A DNA stretch of 64,000 nucleotides, from NCBI RefSeq assembly GCF_037038585.1, contig NC_092523.1:31721501-31785500 (forward strand). The letters are read 5' to 3'. Shown one piece after another: positions 34,991 to 48,197 of the stretch. The stretch's first letter is position 1. The number at the start of each line of letters is the position of its first letter. The stretch comes from Patagioenas fasciata (Eukaryota > Chordata > Aves > Columbiformes > Columbidae). The notes beneath the pieces were generated by a model, which had not been told where the DNA came from, did no database searches, and saw nothing but the letters and a program-made list of their open reading frames with translations. The position numbers were made by a program, and so were the translations under genes.

Positions 34991-35476
34991 CTAAATGAAG
35001 GAGTTGTACATTTGAATCAGCACTTTGGTGTACAGTCTGCGAATGTAGCAAAATATTCTCTTCACTTCTTGGGGCAATGTTATCCCTTGGGTGGTCAGAA
35101 GCAAACTTTCAAGAAGTGTTACCAGTGAGATTTTACAGGGAAAGCCATTTATGATACGAAGAGATATCAAAGAGAAAGATAAAAAATATAGAGTAAAAAT
35201 GTATTTGTCAGCTCTGGTTGATTTATGTATTTTTCTTATGTCTTCTATAGAATGAGATGTCATTACTAAGTTGTGTATTGCTCCAACATAGCCATCCATT
35301 ACAGTAAAGCAGAAATAGCACATTCCATTAATCACAGATACAAGGTTAAATAAAGATGTAAGCATATTGGGAAAGCAAGGTTTCAAATGTATGTCACCTT
35401 GATATATTAAGCAAATGCCATAGAAGAGGTTACAGACCTGAGAGAATAATAGTCGTAATATTAAGCAGAGCTGCAT
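34991..35476 (-). other. Longest open reading frame, 161 codons, unknown status
   Basis: I do not recognise this protein. It starts with Met three codons after a stop, and another stop lies four to five codons further upstream in the same frame. Any real gene would therefore have to begin here or be spliced. The translation is rich in Leu, Ile, Phe and Cys, with hydrophobic stretches near residues 1-25, 37-62, 92-112 and 115-130, and a basic, Tyr/Arg-rich end. There is no signal peptidase site or known motif that I can identify. A rough hand estimate from AT content gives a few tenths of one such frame expected by chance in the whole window, so the length is mildly unusual but not decisive. 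AT-rich DNA read on one strand often gives hydrophobic, membrane-like protein. Probably non-coding. Confidence 0.15.
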
Positions 35477-38400
35477 TAGCCATGCTTAACTCAGTAACAC
35501 TCATTTTTATCTCTTTAAATAAATTGATTATTTGAGTTGTCTACCATAGCGTAAGCAACATATGGTACATAACGTTTGAAATCAGAGGGAATTTACTGAA
35601 AAAAATTAGGACTTCGAATTGACTCAATCCATTTGGTTTGATAAATATTCTTTTCAAATCTATTCTTTTTCTTACACATTACTAAGCTGTTCCTCTACAT
35701 TACAGAGATGAATGCCCACAGAATCCCTGGTCAATTCATTCTCATGTCAGTGGTCATTCCAGCACTCTGTGCTTTCATAAATAAAGACCCAAATATAAGT
35801 CAGGATAACTTTGTGGGTTGTTGTGGTATGGATGGCTGTCTGCTATATATTAAGAAAGGTTGTTGGGTCAATAGTCATTTTCATTTTGCTCCATTTTGGG
35901 TTTTTTCCCACTTTTTCCTCCCTTTTAATCAGTTCTGTTTCTTTCTTTTGCACTGTTCTTTCTCCCATTTTACATCCTTCCTGTTCAGCATCCCATTTCT
36001 GGTTTTTCTCTGCAGCATGGTTCAAAAATATTATTACTCTCAGTAACTGTGGACATTTATGGTGTTCTGCAAAAGTAAAACATACCAGATAAATAACAAA
36101 GTCCCTGCCAAAACCATCTTGCAGTCTAACTAACTCGAAATATAGTCATTGAAGCTTAACTAAATTTCTTGCTGGCATGCCAGGTTTGAACTGGTAGCTA
36201 GTTTCAGACATGAGACGAAACTTTTCAATAATATCAAGAAATACTCCTACTGCATGGGGTTTGTTCACTTTCTGGTGCAATCTGGACACCTTATGAACCT
36301 CACAGTGGGGTTGAAGAACATCTCCGAGACACTTCTGAATGATTTAGTAAGAAATTTAGTCTTTAACATTTTTACCTGGTAAGGAGTTCAAAAGTGTAAT
36401 AAGTACAGTGTTTCCAGGAACAAAACAGTTGTTTCTGATGTTATGTATTACAGCCCTCTTTTACTTTGTAATAGTAGTTTCATAGGTGGTCAGTATAAAC
36501 AGGTAGGAGACCACTGTGGACATGATGTTTCTTTAAAGAGGTGGAAATCACTTAAAACATTTCTTTCTATTTTAAATAATTTTATCCAACATGTTTTCTG
36601 ACAAAGCAACTGAAAAACACCAGTGTTTCAATATTTATGGATAATCTGAGGAGAACCTACAGAAAAATAGCACACGTTTTCTTCAAATGTTTCTACATTG
36701 CCCAATTGTAGCATCATTCCTCCTAACACAAATTATTAGTGGTGCTATGCTACTAAGGTATATAGTGGCACAGTATAAAAGGGGTAGTGGGGTAACTTCT
36801 TTTCAGGAAAGGCAATGGAATTTAACTTTTCAAATAACAGATGCAGTAGAATTGCACGTTTATTTTCTTCTGTGCCGCATGAAAACTCATATTAGTTTGA
36901 TTTAGGGGATTAACTGTTTCACAATTTGTATGCATATTTGCTATCTACTTAAAGAATTAAAAATTTTATTGCTAGTCAGATTTTAAAATCTTGACCTGAA
37001 GTTGTGTTTTCAGTTTTTCAACTATACCTAATGCCTGCAGACTGGATAAGGTGATGCTTCTGCTCTCTGTTTCAATCTGCCCAGACTCTTACCCCTCAAA
37101 CAGAGTTGGGGAAACAACCTAAAGTAAAAGGATTGCTTAACTGGTTGATTCTAGTCTGCTGTAATTGGAAATAATCAAACTTCAGTAGGTATATTCAAAA
37201 CCTTTTAGCAATTTTTACAATATTCCATTCCTTCATTGATTTGGAAATATTGAACGGTAATTTTAATTACTGTGAATTTATTTTAAATAAAGCACTAAAT
37301 AAATAACTTCACAAACTTTAGAGATGTGAAGGGATGTCTTGCAAAGGAAAACATGGTAAATATTTTTAGATTAAGAGTATAGGAGAACTATATCTAAGAA
37401 TGGAAATACTCTCTGATACCTAATTCTGTCGCTGCCTCAGGAAGGGAATACTTTTCCATTATATTCTTTAGTGTAAAATCTAGCAGCATTTTGATTAGAC
37501 TATAGTTTTAATATGTTACAATTGACAGAGTTATCTGACATTGAAAAAATGCATCTGGGAAATTTAAGATTACAAATGGGCAGGAACTCCTGTGCATTTT
37601 TCTTTTCTTTTAAATAGTCATCACCTACCAAGACTAGTTTTCTATTATATAGCAGTGTGTTGCTATTTGTTACGATGAAAAATACTTTGTTAGGAAAATA
37701 GCTCATATATCTGTCATAAACCTTTAATCAAGGGTAAAAGAAGTGTTTCAATGTCAGTTTGTGATGTGTATGTGTATAACTCTTATCAAGAAAAAAAAAG
37801 TGAAAAAGCTGCAAAACATATACAGGAATAATTTTGAGGTTTCTAAAAGATTTCCTCATCTTCTTATGGTTTTATTATTTCTTACAGAAAGCCACATTGC
37901 ACTCTTCTATAATATTTACTTAGTTGCACTGAACACTGAAAGATGGGCTTCCTAATCTGCTAAGCCAATTCTGGGGAAGAAGGAAATGCTATCTAGGCTT
38001 ATGTATTTTCTTCCGCCTACATGAAAATATAGAGGACTGGTAATGTTCATCTTCTCACATTTTACTTGACTTACACTCCAAAAATAAGACCCTACTGTCC
38101 ATACAAAATTTAATTGCATTGTTTGCCTAGAAATCCACATTCCAAAATTATACTGGTATTGCTTTATTCATTAAATATGCTGAAAGCTGCAGAAATGTAT
38201 AAAAAAAGTCTTATCTTGAACTTTAATTTTTTGAATACCTAACAAAATAATTATGAAACAGAGGAAGTACCAGTAGTAAATCTTCTGCCAGTAGGTTAAT
38301 TTGAGTGAAGTAAATGGAACAATATCTTTTTACTGGGTGTAACCTGGCTTGAATAATGTTATTAGTGGTAGCTAAGTTCAGCAATGCTATAAGGTGATCT

Positions 38401-41199
38401 GACAGTTCTCAGTAAAAGGCCCTTTCTCAGTTACATTAAATTACTTAGCTATAACTCCATAATGAAGGGTTTGTGGAATAATAGGACTAAGGGAAAACGT
38501 AAGAACATTAAAAAATGAAATTGAGGTGGTCTAGCATCTTATCACTATGAACCAAGAAAAATTAATTAACTTTGTGATGTTCTGTTTCTCAGAGCTATGA
38601 ACATCGTAAAATAATTTGAAATAAATCTCAGTGTGTGCATGAGCAGCAAGAACTTAGAACATTTTTCAGATGTGTGTCTCTAAGTATTGGCAAAAATAAA
38701 CATCAGCTGTCTCCTAGGTGTGGCCTGCTTGCCTCTGCTTCACACATACAGAGCCACTTCACATCTACTTGTGTAGACTGAAAGTTGCTTCAAATTGAGG
38801 GTCTGCGCATGTATGTTTAGCGAAAGATAAGGCTTGTTTACCTGTTCAAATATACTTTTCTTCCAGCCACAAATCTTTGTTTCCAAATCAGATTTCTTAT
38901 TGCCTTCTCATTAACTAGAAGCCTATATATGAAAGAGGATCCTACATGTTTAGCCTCCCTCCCTTCCCTTCTGTCTCATTGTTATAATAGCTACCAAACT
39001 GGAAGAACATTTGTTGACACAAAGGGTTGCACCAAAGGTTTCTGACAAGAAACATAATAGATTTCCTTTTAAGGGTTTTCTTTATAAATATTTTCAGCTA
39101 CTACACAGGGATCACAGGTCTCTGGGAAGGCAGAAAACTCACATTGTTCAATTATTTCTTCCCTACAGTATTGTTCATCGGTCAGTTTTCAATTCAGAGA
39201 GTACCAGAGATGGTATCAGAGGGTGCTAAGTGTCCATATTTTATTTGACTTATGAAATGGCTTGAAACTCACTTCCTGAGTTTTGGCGTTTTTGAAGGAG
39301 ATAAAATGTTCTCTTATGACTAGGTACGGCCTGAAAAGAACAGTTCAGGTCAGCATTTAAACATTTTTGTGTATAAATGAGACACAGAGAAATCTTAACC
39401 TGCTGTGTGTTTGGAAAGAACTGGTTCATCTGACCACATTGATTGTGAACCCTAACACCAAGCAGGATAAGCAATATAATCCTAGGCACAGACATTTAAA
39501 TCTGCTGAGAAAATGTTGTATTGCTCTTGCCATATGTGATTTTACAGATCCTGCCACAGTGGATCCAGGTGTTATAAAATAGCACAAACATTATCAGAAA
39601 TTGGTATAATCGTTGTCATACAGATTACCCCTGCTGAAAATTTTCCCCACGCAATTGACTATGGACTGAAAATTCAACGTCTGTTTTGTTAAGATGCTTA
39701 CATTTCCACAGACAGTAATTATTTGAGATTTCAAAAAGCGCTGATGCTCTCAATTCCCACGGATTTTGCTTTTAATACTCTGGTTCCCACTCCAAGAAAA
39801 AAAAATGATCTTTTTTCTTTCTTTTTCTTCTATATTTAGTTATGAAAGGCAGTGTGAAACTGCTTTAGTTACTAGAGACAAAAGCCAAGGCAGAGAGATG
39901 GAAGACCCTTTACAGAGAGTCTGGGCTTCTTTCTGATATTGCAGCATCTACAGAGGTTGTTAGTAAACTGTGTGGCTCATTCATCAGGAAAAATTGTTTG
40001 TTGAGAGAACAGCTCAAAAATATCACTTCTGCCCACCCCATTCCACTTTCCCACTGAATCTGTCCCAGGTGGGGTTATTTCAAATCTCACTGCAAAACCG
40101 CGAGGATGTTCTCGAAAATGTTTCACATTTCATCTGAAGAGTTCCCTTTTCATCCATTATTGTGGATGATGCTTTCAGCTAGTTTTGGATGATGAAAGCC
40201 ATGTTAAATTCAGAGGGATGCTTTTCTTAAATGGTTATCCTGAATCTATTCTATTGTGTCTGAAATTGCTAAAAATGGTGAATAAAATTGGTATACAGGC
40301 TCACAGGAATCAGATGCATTTTTAAAGATATATCCATTAACATATTCTGACATTTCTGTTTCCCAGAGGTTTTCATAACAGCTTTCATATCCCTTGAATT
40401 ATTTTTTTCTGTCAACATGAAGAGGAGATTTTGTGCTCCCTCAGTAAAAAAATCTACAAGCACATCTGTACAATCAATCTCCACTTTAAGTTTTTTGCAC
40501 ACACAAAATTCAAAGTCATTAAAGGTCAAATTCTGGGTGTCAGCCTGAAACAAATTTAGGCAGTGTATTATATCTAGTGGGCACTAACCTTGGTGATACA
40601 TCAAATTTAGAAAGTGAATAAATAATCTTAAAATGATTGTGAAGGAAGAGAATAGAGACTTATAAGAGCTTTTATAAGAAGAGTTAAATTGAATTCACTT
40701 AGTCTATATAACTGAGAAAGTGATGTGATATGTTATTGTTCATTTTCATCTCTATGCCTTGTAGGAAACTGTCATGTTTGTGTTTTGTATGAATCTTCAA
40801 GTTGTGCTTATTGCCTATTTTTCAATACTGTCTGAGCAGAACTAGTATTTTCAATTACCACAGAATCAAACTTCTTAAGAAAAGTTATGAAGTAGTTTTT
40901 CAATGTGTTCTGCTGTTCAAAAGAAAAGTAACACAGACAATACTTTGCGTATTAAAAACACATTGTTATTAAATATTTTGACCAGGCATATGAAGAGCTA
41001 CTGGCTTGCTTTCTCTCTATATTCTCCAAAGGTTCACGGTTGTTCAACTTTAAGGCTAATTTACTATATCCCCATTATAATGGACAAGACAGAGTAAATG
41101 ACTGACCATAGTGGATCTGGTACTGAGGTTTAACAGCCGAAAAGATTAGCAATTTTAACCTACCTGATTATCTCACAGTCACTCAATGACTTCCCCTCT

Positions 41200-41690
41200 C
41201 TAGCTCTGCATTACCCAACCCTCCAGTTCTATCAGTCTCTGCTCTGCCACTGCTCCCAGTTACCCGAAGTGGCCATCACCAGCCAGTGTCCTGGGTTATC
41301 CCATGGCCTTCATCTTCACACATCTCTCTGATCTCCAGGATCTGCACCCAATTCTGAGATCTTTCCTCCAACCTGTCTTTCCAAGACTGCTTCTTCTGGG
41401 GTATTCTTGGTGTCAGCTACTCTTTCCAGAAGAAAAAGTCCCCAGTTTTCCCAATCTAAGCAGCCTATGTACAGAAACACAATGCATGATGACGCTACTA
41501 ACTGGTTCTGCTTCATGACTCTGTTAATTGGAGGAAATTGGTTGTGCCACTCCTGTTTAGCTGAGGCACTTTCAAAATTCACAAGCCCATACCAGTTGCA
41601 TCCAGCAAGAAGAGGGCTTCAGATTGGGAGTTCAAAAGCTCAATTTCAGACACTTACATAACCAATTCTCTACTGCCTGTTAGCATTCAC
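41200..41690. other. Less AT-rich patch of unknown origin
   Basis: Base composition rises compared with both flanks, and overlapping frames of 71-88 codons occur on both strands, as in old retroelement or pseudogene DNA. No motif, termini or target-site duplication could be identified. Confidence 0.3.
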
Positions 41691-44117
41691 AGCTTAAACT
41701 ATATTTGCATCAATAACACCCATTTATACACAGCCAGATATTCCCTGAAATAAGATTGTCAAACTGTTAAGTCATTCTATATTACTGTAGAAAAGGAGGG
41801 GAAATGCCTCCTGCACAGTTTAAGATGATTTCTAACCTTCTTTAGGGACCCTGCTAACATTTTCCTACAGGAGCAATAATATATGCTTTGATCATGCCAA
41901 GTGCAGCATGAGGTATATTTTTGAAGGTGTTTTTAATTAGATTTCACTTTCTACTTAAACTTGAGCATATTGATAAGGAAATGTAGAAGGCAGAATTGAC
42001 AGAGGCTGTGAGAAAGAATAAATTCAATGATTCAAACTGTAAGGTTTGTAACTTGGTAAAATTTACTAAATATTCACATGAAATATCATGTAAAAGAAGT
42101 ATGTTTCAGAATTTTCCTCCACGTTTAGATATGTGTACAAAAAAACAGAATTTGCTAGAAACTCTGGAAATGAATGCGTTATGATTTGATTTCTATTTAA
42201 ATGGCTATCTCTTTCCCAAAATGATTGCCTTATGTGTAAAAATCTTAACTCTATTTTTAAAATATTTTTTTGTTTATTGGTCTGGTCAATCCCTGGCACT
42301 GATTTTTACCTTCTGGTGGGTAACACTAACTAAAAATATCTCTGTGGTGTTGCCACAAATCCTCCTATTTTTCTTCATGCTTCTTCCAGTCTCATCAAGC
42401 TTCTTAATATATCCTACTTATTCCTCAGGCCTTCTAATATACCTTTTTTAGTCTTTACTTTCATCCACCTTATACCACTTCATGTCCTCTCAGTTAAGCC
42501 ACACTTTTCTCATTCCCGAAATAATTTTACTGATGTGTCTGTCTGCTCCCATCTGTTTCCATCCTTCATTTATGTTCAGTACCACCACCACACTTTGTTA
42601 TTGTTGTGTGTTCTATTACTAAAGGAATTCACATTTGAGAACAGCTTGTAATCATGTAAATCTACATAATCATTTTTTATTTGACTGATGAGTTAGTATC
42701 ACTGTCTTTTCCATTACAATCATGAGAGAGAAAAAACAATACATGGGTCAGTACTTAATTAGAAGAAAAGAGACAGAAAAAAGAGGTGAAAAGAAATCCT
42801 AAAAATTACTTGATCATATTCTTGTCTTATATGCTTTTTCTCTTTAGGAGATTGAATCTATCAGTGAAAGATTTAAGGAACTGAGAAAATCAGCTTTCAG
42901 CTCTCTCTCTTCCCACAGTGCTTGAGAAAAGAGGACCAAGGTTCATTTACCTAAAAGAAAGTAAAGTCTTGATCTTTGCCACTCAGTGTGTAGTAGTTTG
43001 CTTCTTGTGTTGTGGTCTCAAGTGCTTGGCACAGGATTTGTATGATACATGAGTCAATCTTTAGCGTATTTCAACCGCCTTTGGTAAATAGTTAGCCAGA
43101 ACTGTCCTGTGGTCCATCTCTACTCATGTTGGAGGAGATTTCAGGTGATTTTTGGCAATTCAAATTCAACTCAGTACATTTGGAATCATGAATGCTCCAA
43201 TCGCAGCTGACACAGAGCATGGCATACAGATTTTTTTGTTAACAGTTCCCATTGCATTGCAAACTCCTGGTGGCTTCCTTTAAGTGGCTGACAGGTGCTC
43301 TTAAAAGGGGTTAAATATGAACCCTTCCTGGACCACAAATTATGGATGGAGAAATAGGGGGAATGTAAAACATCCAAATTGTTATTCTAAACAGAAAAAC
43401 TTGAAATCAGGTTTCATCCCTATTCATTTTATAATTAGGGCAAGGGACAGGATATTCTGAGAGCCTTTCACATATGGTAAAGAGCTAAGGGGATCATCAA
43501 GCCCTACAGAAGATCTAATTCTGGTGCCTCACCTAACTTTCAGTCTTTATCGCAGTAAGTGGGAAAGATTCACCACTGCCTCTGGGGCTCTACTAAATCT
43601 GAAGTCTGTGTCACTTTAAGAGTAAGAGCTTTTTTCCTCTCCTCTCCAGTGTAATGACAATGCATTGGCAGCCACCATCAGTTACTGAAGTAGTGTTCAG
43701 GCCTCTGTGTTGTTTCCACTGATTTTGGATGTGGAAAGAGAGGCAACACATGGGGCAAAGTAAATCTGAAATCTGCAGCACTGGCAAAGAAGCAACTGCT
43801 GTACAAAACATCTTTGCACATTGCTTTACAGAGTGCTGACACAGGCCAGAGTGACAACTTCTTCAACAGCTTAGCATCTTAAGAGGGAAAAAATAATAAC
43901 CTACCAAGCAACTGCAAAAGGGTGAATTTTCTTTGCCCTTTTGGCTGCAATGAAGACAATAAAGACTGTGAGTTTGACACAGTATTTCCCAACAGTGTCA
44001 AAATGCCTCTGTTATCAACTCTGGATAATCCAAAGCACGCAACTACCCACAACTGTCTATATTGTAGTATACTGAAGAGTTAAGTGTTTATTATAGTCTG
44101 ACTCAGACTGTTATCAG

Positions 44118-44749
44118 TGTGTTGTGGTTTAACCCAAGCTAGCAATACAACCACAATAGCTGCTCACTCAACCACTCTCCACGCCCCAGAATATGGGGGA
44201 GAATTGAAAGGGAAGGAACAAACTTGGATTGAGATAAATGCAGTTTAATAAAATAACAAAATACTGATACAATACTAACAAATATATATATGAAATAGAA
44301 ATATAATATAAAATCAAAGATGCTCAATGCAATTCCTCACAAACTCAGTCCGCACCGAGCAGCCAGTCCCAGGAAGCAGCACCTGGTCCCAAACAGCCGA
44401 TCCCAGAGAGAGAAAAGAGGAAAAAGGCAGAAAGGCTCAGAGGTCTCTGCAAAATGGAAAAAAGCCAAACTAAACATCCTGAACAGAACTCCCCCAGCTC
44501 TGACAAAATATCTGGATGTCAGTCAAGATCTGCCCCATCTATGCCCCCTTTACTAGCCACCTCACACCTGTGGGCAGAGTGCTCAGAATGTCCTTGACTC
44601 TCAGACCAGAGCAATTAAAAACATTAATTCTGTCCCAGAGTGTTGTCTCTTGTTGTCAAACTAAGCCCAAATAATGACTGTACTAAAAATGAAACAGAAA
44701 CATTTCTATCTGCATGAAGGAACTGATCTCATTTTCAGTCAAACCAGCA
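44118..44749 (-). mobile_element. Diverged solo LTR of an avian ERVL-like endogenous retrovirus (LTR4)
   Basis: On the minus strand it ends in GGGTTAAACCACAACACA, the characteristic end of the avian ERVL-like LTR group. Near the other side it starts with a decayed TGCTGGTTTGACTGAAAATG in place of TGTCCTGGTTT. An ATTAAA polyadenylation signal is at 44244-44249. The TATA region near 44550 is degraded (TAGTAAAGG). Inside are blocks known from this LTR group, such as TTGGGCTTAGTTTGACA. It is more diverged than LTR1 and LTR3. The start on the high-coordinate side is uncertain by some bases, and no clean target-site duplication is seen. The 78-codon plus-strand frame inside is not a gene. Confidence 0.75.
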
Positions 44750-44811
44750 TACAGCCTCACCGATACTGTCTCCTCTACATTAAAAAACAAAGTCAGGTTA
44801 TCTATTTGTCT

Positions 44812-44903
44812 ATTTCTTTCTTTTTTTTTTTTTTCATTATTAAAAGCATCACTATTTTGGAAAAAAAAAAAAAAGAAAAGAAAGAAAAGAAAAGACGGAA
44901 AAG
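44812..44903. repeat. Paired poly-pyrimidine and poly-purine tracts
   Basis: TTTCTTTC plus about 15 T (44814-44835) is followed, after about 25 bases, by about 14 A and then AAAAG/AAAG units (44862-44897). The two tracts are roughly complementary and could fold as an imperfect hairpin. Confidence 0.8.
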
Positions 44904-45939
44904 GTTAATAGGGAGTTCAATATAGGGATGATGATGTAGTGTGGTATTTCAGGACTAGGGGTTAACTACCACAAACAGGGTCAGCACTGCCTTTATCAGG
45001 TGTCACTCACAGTGACATTTCCCCCAGAACCATACATGCCATATCAGCTGATTTTGCCAGTTCATTCCTCCGGGATTTTCAGGTGATGGGAAGAGCATGT
45101 AAATTCCTATTGAGTTAGTGGAGTAAATCTGTCTCTCATTCTCTCATGTTGGGAAATTATGCTATTTCCCAAAATATGGCTGCAAGATAGTTTTATTTTT
45201 CCATTTCATTCCTATTTTAGTTAGGTCTGAATTTTGCTTGGGCAGTTAGTTCGAGAGTGGATATATGTCTATTTTCTGAAGAAGGTTGATGTCATTTATT
45301 TAAACAAACTATTACCCTGAATAATACCTACCAGTAGTTATCTGCTAGCCTTTGCTATTAAACTTTGTGCTAATGGTGAATTTCTGAAGCCTCAAAATTC
45401 AATGAGAATGAGAAACTTATCTGATTAAATTAAAACAGCTTGAATAAAGAATGTTATTTAAGCAGAAGACAATAAAGATCTCTTTTGGCAGGGAAAAGAA
45501 GCATTTCTGAAAAGGTTTGGTTAACTGATGTCACAAGGTTATTAATAGATGATTACTAAATGGGTTTCAGACAGTTTCATACTAACATAGCCTTGAAAAA
45601 AGATGAAAAACCAATGCATAGTAACATGAACCTTAACATTCTGTTTAGCTTCATTGCTGAGTGTATAAAGAGACAAGATAGATGAAAGCTTGATGAAAGG
45701 ATCATTTTCCCATTAAAATGCAACCTGTTTTGTCATTTTAATCTCCATTTGTTATGTTTCATGTTCACACAGAGAAAAACAAGGGCCAAGAGGTTACACT
45801 TGGTATTGCAGCAATATCTAATCGCTTTTTAAGACCTCTAGGATGCCCTTCCCAATTACCCTACTCCTTCAAAATTGCCTCATGATCATTCTTTTGCTAG
45901 TTTACCTACAGTACAAATTTCCTTTCTGTCTTTCTGGCA

Positions 45940-46320
45940 TTGTTGCTTCACAGGCGTCTTCTCTGTTGACCCACTGATGCCTGAACCTCACGGCACTTTA
46001 TAGGTTCAGTTACTGCAGGGCTGGATTGAGTCCGTGTGGACCTGCTGCAGTGGTTGCAGCCCCCTTTAGGTCACTCAAGCGCCTGGATACATGGGCAAAT
46101 CAGGCATGTTGGGGAAGATAATTCCTACCATGCAAGCGCAGTGAGATTTTGCACAAATGCACTCCCTGATGTTCTCAGAGCTCCTACTGTACGGAAAAAG
46201 ACCACCTTCTCCCTGAGAAAAGGTGGCAACAATCAGTCACTTTTGACAGGTTGGCGTACCTGTGGCTTCCCTGCTACCTGAATCATAACCCAGGTAGGAC
46301 GGTACCAGAACTTTACGATC
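45940..46320. other. Less AT-rich patch of unknown origin
   Basis: Higher G+C and several CpG compared with both flanks, with an 81-codon plus-strand frame at 46036-46281 (Trp- and His-containing, no motif). It could be the remains of an old insertion or a decayed exon. Nothing in it was recognised. Confidence 0.25.
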
Positions 46321-46628
46321 TGAAAAGTTCTGGACATACATAAATGGTAGAAAGCACCAGAAATTACCTCATCCTAATTTACTGACTAAAGTCAATGACC
46401 TCACAACCCTAAGATAGTGAACCTAAGTGAGACCTGTTGAGGTCTCCGAGATCACACTGGACTTCCACTTTACATTTACCTCTGAGTAGGACATCACCTC
46501 ATGATGAACTGACATCGCAAAGCCATGGGAGTAGATAGATTTCCTCAGAGTCAACAATTGCTAGCTGAGAATGCTGCATTAAGAGTAATTTGCTAATCTC
46601 AAGAGAGAAATTTTGTCATAGATATACT

Positions 46629-46720
46629 TCCACATGTATTTAAGTATCCTTAGATTAATGTGTGCTTGTGTGTGTCCACATATATTCAAGTATCTGTAGA
46701 TTAATGCACGAGTGTGTGTA
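46629..46720. repeat. 46-bp tandem duplication with GT-rich core
   Basis: Two adjacent copies, each running from TCCACAT(A/G)TATT through AGATTAATG to a GTGTGTGT stretch. They are clearly diverged from each other, so the duplication is old. Confidence 0.8.
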
Positions 46721-48197
46721 GGTGCTTTATAGATCTGTATGTATGTGTTTTTACCCATGTATCTATGTGCACGTCTATGTGCATGTGACCTAATTTATCT
46801 CTTTGTAAGTATAGTGTGAACCTTGTCATTCTCAAATCTGTAATCATTGCTATTTTGATTATAAAAAATACATTTAATTGTTTTAAAACACTTTATTAAT
46901 CAGCTAAGTGTTATTAAAAATCAAATATTAAGCTTGTGATCTCAATGAATTGCTGCTAAATCAAAACGTGTAAAAATTCCATCCACAACACCTGTGTACC
47001 AATTATCTCTTTTATGTTATCTAGTTCATCAATCTCCCTCAAATCACCCTTAAATTATACGTCCCCCTCCCTCAAAGCCTTTCAAATTTAACCTCTGTAA
47101 AAATTCCAAAATTTCCTCACCACCTTGGGTATGTGCTGTCAGTCAGTTTTTATTGTGCATGAGCTGTTTTCCTTGTGTCTGACACATGTGGCGAAGTCCT
47201 TAGGGTAAGCTCTGTGTCCTCTTACTTGTTTGTACAATGTTAAGAAAACATTCACCACTCAGTCAATAATACAGTACATAATAAAATACTACCTATTTTA
47301 TCACCACAGGTCTAAGCTGGAACTTTGTGGAGGGTGGATGTAAAAAGACAATTTGTTGTTTGGGAAATTGCTGAATTTACAGTCTGAGGGTGGAAAAAGT
47401 AATATTTTTCCAGGATACGTGCTTCTTTTTCTCCTTGTATCTCCATTATACACAGTATTTTTTTCTATGTAATGTATTTGGGCTTATCCTCCAGTCTCTT
47501 GTAGATATTGAGGTAACTATCTTTCACATTCTTTCAAACTAATTTTTAATCACATTAAAAAATAATTTGGCCCATTAGCTTCAGAGCTGTACTGAAACCT
47601 TACAATTAACCCTGAAACTGGATGAATTAACTTTATGTTTTATTATAACTTTACACCCGACCTCCATTTACTCACCTTCATGATTTCCCCATCTCTGTTT
47701 CTTGAGAAGCCAGAAAACCTCTCGTAAAGATTATTAAGGATAATTTTATGTTAATGAAAAGATTTGTCTTCTACACAACTTCAAACCAAAATGGCCCAGC
47801 GTGTTGCTGGTCTGTTCACTCCTCTGTTCTTACCTTGCAGAGAGGTAAGATTTTGTCCAGTGTTTATACGGTAACAAAAACCCCTTGGCATAAATTCTCT
47901 TTAAAGAAATTTTGACTTTAAGAGCAGATGCTTCACCACAGAGATTTCGTGTGTGAAGTTTTAGGAACTAGATTTTTTTTTTACACAGGCATAACCCAGA
48001 CGTGTGACTCTGCAATCAAGTTATTTGCTTCAAAGTTAAATGGTGCTCCACAGGACTGAAATGCACCCTCACAGAATGAAAGCCTGCCAGGCTCCTGGGA
48101 GAGAAAATGATAGACTAGCGTCTAGTGTAAATCAGGGAGGAGAAGAGCAGATAACTGTTCAGTGCAAGAATATCAGTTCCAGACTGAAGATGGAAAG

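Larger units (their letters stand above)
26562..44117. other. Unassigned non-coding stretch (about 17.5 kb)
   Basis: No gene or transposon family recognised. Contents: A/T runs near 31863-31889 and 34511-34525, an AAAAC microsatellite (33047-33115), the 161-codon minus-strand frame (34991-35476) and a less AT-rich patch at about 41200-41690. Remaining frames are short and overlapping, without motifs. Confidence 0.45.
44750..48197. other. Unassigned non-coding stretch
   Basis: No recognised gene or transposon. It holds the pyrimidine/purine inverted tracts at 44812-44903, a 46-bp tandem duplication at 46629-46720, and a less AT-rich patch at about 45940-46320 with an 81-codon frame (46036-46281) that has no known motif. 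Confidence 0.45.
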
